Shown here in pieces: positions 37,917-39,126 of a stretch of 39,126 nt of DNA (within the stretch, counting starts at the first letter, position 1; each line of letters opens with the position of its first letter). The notes below the pieces were generated by a model that ran no database searches, was not told where the DNA came from, and saw only the letters and a list, made by a program, of their open reading frames with translations. The position numbers were made by a program, and so were the translations under genes. Source of the stretch: Desulfocapsa sp. (GTDB taxonomy: Bacteria > Desulfobacterota > Desulfobulbia > Desulfobulbales > Desulfocapsaceae); NCBI GenBank assembly GCA_029932055.1, contig JAOZQU010000007.1, positions 1 to 39,126 of the forward strand, given 5' to 3'.

Positions 37917-39126
37917 ATGAAACTGGCCAAATTCACTGAACGCTTTTACGATCTGGTAGCCCCGGATATCCCTAATGAATGGGATGTTGAGGAAGTACTG
38001 GAGCCATTGATAGATGAAAGCGATCTGGTGTGTGCAGCAATCCTCGGTCACATTCCCGTTATCTGGCCCGTTTCCCACTCACTCTGTTTTGATTTTCTGC
38101 GTCTGTTACCCAAAACCCTGCAACATCTCAGCCTGGAGCAGATCCCACGCTGGATAGGCATTACCCTGGACTTTTACGAAACAAGTGGATTGCGTGCAGC
38201 CCAACGCTTTATGCAGGATGATATCACAACCTACCTTGCAAAACTTGAAGGTGGCAGAGGCCTTAGTCTTGCAACCGTCGAAAAAAGACTTCTTCCTTAT
38301 ATTCGAGGTATTGCAAGGGATGAGTTACAAATTGCACCGGGAAGATTTTGCTATACAGACACCAGTTCCATTTTTGTTCCCGAAGAGCTTGACCATTATG
38401 AAAACAACGATCACAATTTCCTTCTTTATAAATTGATCCTTACCTTTCAATGGGGATTTATCGCCTGTGGGAGTTTTCTGAATACTGCACCTGCAGAATT
38501 CACCCACATTTCCTGTGATGAAGACAAGCTCTGGCTTCGCATTTTTTTTGACGGTTTTAAAGAGCCACTCCTTGCCCGCGACATTTATCACAGCCTGGAA
38601 TCCATTCGAGTCAGAATCTTCCTCAGCCATGAATTACCCGGGCTGATGCGAGCTGCAGAAGGACAAATATTCCCAGGTCTTCGTGCTCGACCAGTAAAAG
38701 ACAGAAGCACAAACTCTCTCAGCTCTTTACAACAGATACTTATTGCAGACAAAACTAAAATATATGAGCAGTTACGCCTCCATCTCACAATACCCGAGAG
38801 CCGGGACTACGAACGCGGCCTGGCCTCGGCAAGTGACTCCATACAAATCGCCTCAAGGCTCTATGCCACCTTCCAGAACCATGACCATGAATATATCCCC
38901 ATGCAGACGCTTCCTTTCCAGGGAACGTTAAAGCTACAATCTGTAGAGAGAGCCAGAAAAACAAAAGAACAAAAAATTGGTGAACAGTTTGTGGATCTGA
39001 TGGCGGCCTATCTACTCACACTTTCCAAAAAAGAACTGGGAAACATATTAAAACAGGATCAAAAAGACAGCGCCAATGCAGGGCTTGCAGAATCAGACGT
39101 GAGCATGATCATGGACAGTGAGTTTG
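37917..39126 (+). CDS. CbbO/NorD-like partner protein, N-terminal part (runs off the window)
   Basis: Open frame from ATG 37917 to window end (MKLAKFTERFYDLVAPDIPNEWDVEEVLEPLIDESDLVCAAILGHIPVIWPVSHSLCFDFLRLLPK...); absent from the ORF track because no stop lies in the window; call leans on cbbQ linkage. Confidence 0.7.
   Translation, partial: MKLAKFTERFYDLVAPDIPNEWDVEEVLEPLIDESDLVCAAILGHIPVIWPVSHSLCFDFLRLLPKTLQHLSLEQIPRWIGITLDFYETSGLRAAQRFMQDDITTYLAKLEGGRGLSLATVEKRLLPYIRGIARDELQIAPGRFCYTDTSSIFVPEELDHYENNDHNFLLYKLILTFQWGFIACGSFLNTAPAEFTHISCDEDKLWLRIFFDGFKEPLLARDIYHSLESIRVRIFLSHELPGLMRAAEGQIFPGLRARPVKDRSTNSLSSLQQILIADKTKIYEQLRLHLTIPESRDYERGLASASDSIQIASRLYATFQNHDHEYIPMQTLPFQGTLKLQSVERARKTKEQKIGEQFVDLMAAYLLTLSKKELGNILKQDQKDSANAGLAESDVSMIMDSEF

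Overview
A 39 kb chromosomal window, mostly on the minus strand, with the gene content of an anaerobic respiratory bacterium. A Desulfobulbales-like Desulfobacterota is my guess from gene content only. Left to right: (i) transposase-like scar and a Phd/RelE-type toxin-antitoxin pair; (ii) an efflux-like operon (FixJ-type regulator, NodT-type outer-membrane factor, YiaV-like HlyD protein, YiaW-like DUF3302 protein, Gly/Tyr-rich lipoprotein, VOC lipoprotein) with no inner-membrane pump; (iii) CstA-like carrier, outer-membrane phospholipase A, DUF5329 protein, and a decayed SBP-PAS sensor gene with a large imperfect palindrome at its 5' end; (iv) two tandem SLC13 permeases with TrkA_C-type regions and a truncated FUSC fragment; (v) a lactate-to-acetate block (lactate permease, LutABC-like proteins, GNAT, CPA1 antiporter, long Pta, hotdog thioesterase); (vi) a tightly overlapping operon of four-cluster polyferredoxin, tungsten AOR-family oxidoreductase and 6-phosphogluconolactonase, the best candidate for an unusual system; (vii) outer-membrane barrel and a two-component pair with an ABC-type sensor; (viii) YqeY, VanZ, SEC-C protein, B12-dependent NrdJ; (ix) CbbQ/NorQ ATPase and the start of its CbbO/NorD-like partner, running off the window. 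Several palindromic MITE/REP-like elements lie between modules; two families bracket the AOR block and the two-component block. No tRNA, rRNA or CRISPR array was recognised. All calls are from reading motifs; no database search was run.
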